Below, in pieces: positions 60,153-64,000 of a DNA stretch of 64,000 bases. Both the position numbers and the translations under genes were made by a program. A model generated the notes under the pieces. It was not told where the DNA came from and searched no databases. It saw only the letters and a list, made by a program, of their open reading frames with translations. Position 1 is the stretch's first letter. The number at the start of each line of letters is the position of its first letter. Source of the stretch: Brachycybe producta (lineage: Eukaryota; Arthropoda; Diplopoda; Playtdesmida; Andrognathidae). The stretch covers positions 1,208,247 through 1,272,246 of the forward strand of contig JAUPFP010000007.1 of the NCBI GenBank assembly GCA_036925085.1, in the 5' to 3' direction.

Positions 60153-61079
60153 CGTAAGTTATATTTTAAATTTTTTTTAAATATAAACAAAACTTTGTTA
60201 TGATCTTATTAAGTTTTTAATAAATTATAAATTAAGTTTAAGAAATTAAAAGTTAATAATCAAAAGTGAAACTTTATTTAAAAGTGAAAATAAAACCGAA
60301 AATGATAAATACTAGAAACGTTTTCTAATTTTTCTGTGACAAGTCAATAAAAACGAGATAAAATAGCTCTAAATTTTGCTTTTAAACTTTTATTTTACTA
60401 AATTAATTATGTGAATTCTTAAATTCACTTACGAAAAATTTCTTGAGCGATTTTTGTGTCATTTTTAAAGAAGAGTTTCATAAAAGTTTGTAAATCTTAT
60501 ATGATGTAAAATAATAATTAGGCGACAAAAGTTTTAATTAAAAATATTTCATTTGAGCGTTTTTTGAGTAACAAATTGCGGGGTTTTTTTTTGTTATTTT
60601 AAATAATAAAATTTATATGATATAAAAAGTTTAATTTTTTAGAAAATATTACATTTATTTGAGTCTTTTTATATTTGATTTAAAAAGTTTTTTGAGCATA
60701 TGTCCAGAATAAATACACAATAATAATAATAATAATAATGTTATAAAGAGGGTGGAAAAACAAGATACAAGGCGTCTGTCTCTGTTCAACTTTTTTTAAA
60801 AAAAATATATATGCAATGCACCCATATGGGAGTGGGGGGGGGGGTGTTGAGGGGCTAAAGTAGAAAAGGGGCAGGTGAAACTACCAACAGATGGCACTGA
60901 AACCCACCATGATAATGAGAATAGAACTGAAAACTAGCAGCTGATAACATAAGAGAACCGATAGAAAGTATATAACTAGGGCCAACCAACCCTTATAGTG
61001 GTAGCCAACGTTTTTAAATTTTAAATCAGCAGGAGGACCCCACACTTGTGACAAATAAAAACAAAACATTGATTTCATG

Positions 61080-61640
61080 TCAATAAAACCCTCAAAATTG
61101 TAACATAAACAAAAATCTGTTTCTAAACTTTAAAAATTCAGAATCAAAATTTATAGTGAAAGGTTAAGAAAAAGATTTTTGCATTAAATATTCAAACTTC
61201 AATGATAAAGAATAAATATACTAAATCAAAAATCTGTTTCTTAACTTTCGAATCAGAACCAAAGTTTACATTGAAACACTAAAAAGTTAAGAAAGAGATT
61301 TTTGTGTTCAAATGTGTTACATTCAAAAGGCTTTTTTTGGTAAAATAAAAACCGCAATGGATCAAAAATCTGTTTCTTACTTATAGATTCAGATTGAAAT
61401 ACTAAAAGTTAAGAAAGATATTTTTGTATTATATTCAAACTTCAATGATAAAGTATAAACATAATAAATCAAAAATCTGTTTCTTAACTTTAGAATCAGA
61501 ACCAAAGTTTACATTGAAACACTTAAAAGTTAAGAAAGAGATTTTTGTGTTTACATGTGTTACATTCAAAAGGCTTTTTGGTAAAAACAAAACATCAATG
61601 GATCATAAATCTGTTTCTGGCACACCTAAAATAAAGATTG
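61080..61640. repeat. Higher-order minisatellite
   Basis: ATCAAAAATCTGTTTCTTAA then AGTTAAGAAAGAGATTTTTG units of about 120 bp in alternating A and B types; identical type recurs every 238 bp or so. Confidence 0.85.
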
Positions 61641-62722
61641 ACCAACATAATACTAATTCTAGTCTTAAATATAAAATAAGAATGCAAATATTAAAAAAAT
61701 ATATATTTTTTTTTTAAAAAAGCAGACACTTTAAAATTAATATTTAAAATACTTTAAAAAAAGAGGAGAGTTTTGATTATTATTCTATTAAAGAACAGTT
61801 AAAACTTAAGTTATTCAAACAATGAAAACAAAAATGTGTTTAGTCAGAAAGAAACACCTGGGAATGAAGAAATAACAGAAATACCATCTGGTGTTTTCAA
61901 ATACAATTAACTTCATTGACAGTTAAATTGAATGTAAAGAATAACTTTTTAAAAAGTTTTCTTAAATATTTTTAGTTGTAAACTTTTTTTTTTTAAAGGG
62001 CATTTGGAAAATGTTCAAATTTATACTTCCGCATATTTCACATACTTTGAACTCAGTTTGTACAATGATAATGTAATATTATATAAAAATCAATACTAAA
62101 AATGTCGTGTGCCAATGACAAGTGCTGCCCTCCCCCCTCCCTACCTACTTTTTTTCTTCTCTTTCTATTCAATTCTCTGCAAATTTCATTGTTTAGTTTT
62201 TCTATCTTTAATGATAGAAAAAAACAAGAAATATTTTAGTTATCAATATAATTTTATTTTGATTCACTTCAATGGAAAATCATGGTTCAATAAGTTAACT
62301 AAATTCGACGGCCATCTTTTATCAAAAAAAAAAAAAAAAAATCAGGAATTCCCGCCTCAACTTCTTAAGCATTCTTATATTAAGGTATATATTACTCATA
62401 TATTGTTAAGCCTAATTCAATGTTGAAAAATGGCTACCTATGGCATAATTTTTAATATAATTTGTCTCTTCTTATTTATTAATAATTAAATAATTTAACT
62501 TTATGTTTGAATATTGCTAATTATTTGTATTAGAAATTTTAAAATAAAAATTATTTTGTAAGCAAACGCATAGGGACAATAATAGTTCAAAATGCAATAT
62601 GAAAGATGGATGCATTTTCAAAAGGATCAAGGTGTCCTTACAATGAACCATTTTTAAATTAAAAAGTTAATAATAATTGTTTCATTTTTTTCTCTCTTCT
62701 ATTTCTGTTTTAATTATTAGGA

Positions 62723-62821
62723 ATGAGCAAACATTATGGTCGAAAAAGCAGCAAGGAAACCGATAAAATTCGGCGTTCAAGTTTATCCATTTCTAGACCC
62801 ATTTTAAAAAATACAAAAAAG
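62723..62821 (+). CDS. Putative 5' coding exon of a gene running off the right edge
   Basis: Preceded by a pyrimidine-rich AG acceptor (TTTTAATTATTAG) and followed by GTAAGA. The open exon encodes MSKHYGRKSSKETDKIRRSS then LSISRPILKNTKK. It is basic and Ser-rich, with an Aurora-kinase-like RRSS and an ILK motif. This recalls the disordered N-terminal tails of kinetochore proteins such as KNL1 (SILK then RVSF) or NDC80, but the resemblance is too short to name it. It may be joined to an upstream mini-exon at 60120-60152: the phase fits (C + GA gives CGA). I could not follow the next exon with confidence. Confidence 0.4.
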
Positions 62822-63339
62822 GTAAGAATTATGGTTAAAATGAAAAGTTGGTGGCGCTGTCTGTCATCCATCTTTATCAATATTCATTACATAATAATGT
62901 ATTTTTATAAAGAAATAGAAATCTTTTGTCTATCTATCTTTTCATTTTTATATTTCTCTTATATATAACAAATAAATTTGACAAAAACTATAAAGAAAAA
63001 AAAAATCACTAAGGACTAGAAAAAACATTTCAAATTTTATAGATATACCTGGTGGCACAGATAAAACGCGTTCTCTGACTACAAACATCCGAGAAATTTG
63101 TAACAAAAGCTTCAAAATTTTCATATTTTAGATATTGTTTAATACTGTATGTCAATGATAACTTCAGCATCATAAATTTCACATACAAATGTTTTTTGTA
63201 ACTGATTAAGCCTAAAAAAACAACTTTTTTTTATCTCAAATTTGTTTTAATTTTTATTGAAATTAAAAGTCGCTACACATTGTTAATAATTAGCTAAAAT
63301 TTCAAATGTGTAACTTTTTCTAGTTTCTGAAATATGTCA

Positions 63340-63642
63340 TATGAACAGCTGATTTCCAAACTCTGATTATCTGATTATTCTTTTGAGGACAAAAACTAGA
63401 AAGTATTCTAGAAACTAGAAGTGTCAATATCAATATTTTCATGTTGTTATCTTTCAAAATGAACTTTTTTTTAATAAACAAACAGTTAAAAGATATCAAC
63501 ATGAAAATAAACTGTTGATTGAGCTACCCTTCTAGTTTCTAAAACACATTCAAGTTTTTTTCTCTCTCTTCATTTTGATGCCCTGAAAAACAGAATAATT
63601 AAAAGTTCGAAAGGCCCCGCGCGTTTACATTTTAAAAACCAC
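63340..63642. mobile_element. Family F fold-back element
   Basis: AGAAACTAGAAGTGTCAATA and inverted GAGCTACCCTTCTAGTTTCT; inner arms TTTTCATGTTGTTATCTTTC / AAGATATCAACATGAAAATA. Confidence 0.75.
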
Positions 63643-63894
63643 CATAAACAGAACGCGTTTTACTTGCGCCACACCCTTCCTCCCTGTATGCACATTTTTT
63701 ATTTGTTCTCGTTTCTAATTAATAACATGTTATCTGCAAACACTTGCGTAAACGTCTTGCATATTTAACGGATACGTCTGTCTACAATAAAGAAAAATGA
63801 TACAGAGAAGAAAAAATGCTAGGATATATATATATAAAGTAGACTCTGTAAGCTTTGATAATATACATACAGGAAAGAAAGGGTTTGACGTTTC

Positions 63895-63908
63895 GTTACC
63901 ATGGTAAC
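63895..63908. promoter_or_regulatory. Perfect RFX X-box palindrome
   Basis: GTTACCATGGTAAC fits the RFX consensus GTNRYCATRGNAAC-type palindrome exactly. Such sites drive ciliary genes in animals; a target gene could start beyond the right edge. Confidence 0.5.
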
Positions 63909-64000
63909 AAGGATTTTAGACTGCAGGGTGCAACGTCAATCAATTAGTGCACTTGGCAATGGTAAAGGGGAGGGGGGAAGGGTGGTGGTAGTGGAAGGGG

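Noticed and set aside
60881..61078. 65-aa hydrophobic minus-strand ORF
   Set aside because: No splice sites or family match; flanking words look like transposon arms.

Overview
Eukaryotic, strongly AT-rich nuclear DNA from an invertebrate animal: short spliced genes with GT-AG introns, a cytosolic tRNA-Ser with internal pol III boxes, (TA)n, (CT)n and long poly-G/poly-C tracts, and a very dense load of small DNA transposons. The recognisable proteins (ribosomal protein S21, an ANKRD29-like ankyrin protein, syntenin) are animal proteins. A tunicate or another small-intron marine invertebrate would fit, but the sequence does not fix the phylum.

Layout. From 1 to about 40.7 kb I find almost no convincing coding sequence. 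This part is a mosaic of non-autonomous DNA transposons, many nested: family A (about 200 bp, 9-bp target duplications, about 20 copies), family D (about 900 bp, TTAA sites), family C (GATAGT-rich, about 430 bp), family F (fold-back, inner motif AGAAACTAGAAGGG), J, K, L, M, H, a palindromic Tc1 derivative and several hAT-like elements with 8-bp duplications. One possible membrane-protein exon lies at 9.4-9.66 kb (minus). A possible first coding exon lies at 40.8 kb (minus).

The gene-bearing part is 41.5-64 kb: tRNA-Ser(GCU) (41,541-41,622, +); RPS21 (43,903-44,801, minus, four coding exons plus a 5'UTR exon); two tRNA-like pol III remnants (45.7-45.9 kb, minus); an ANKRD29-like gene (about 48,142-51,112, +, eight exons); syntenin/SDCBP (51,959-54,100, minus, six coding exons), convergent with ANKRD29; and at the right edge the start of a plus-strand gene (62,723 onward, possibly from 60,120). 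A perfect RFX X-box palindrome lies at 63,895-63,908.

The three identified genes are unrelated housekeeping or signalling functions (40S ribosome; ankyrin scaffold; PDZ adaptor for syndecan/exosome traffic), and I see no operon linking them. I joined all exons by eye and checked reading phase at every junction. Transposon boundaries rest on terminal inverted repeats and, where stated, on exact target-site duplications. No database search was possible.
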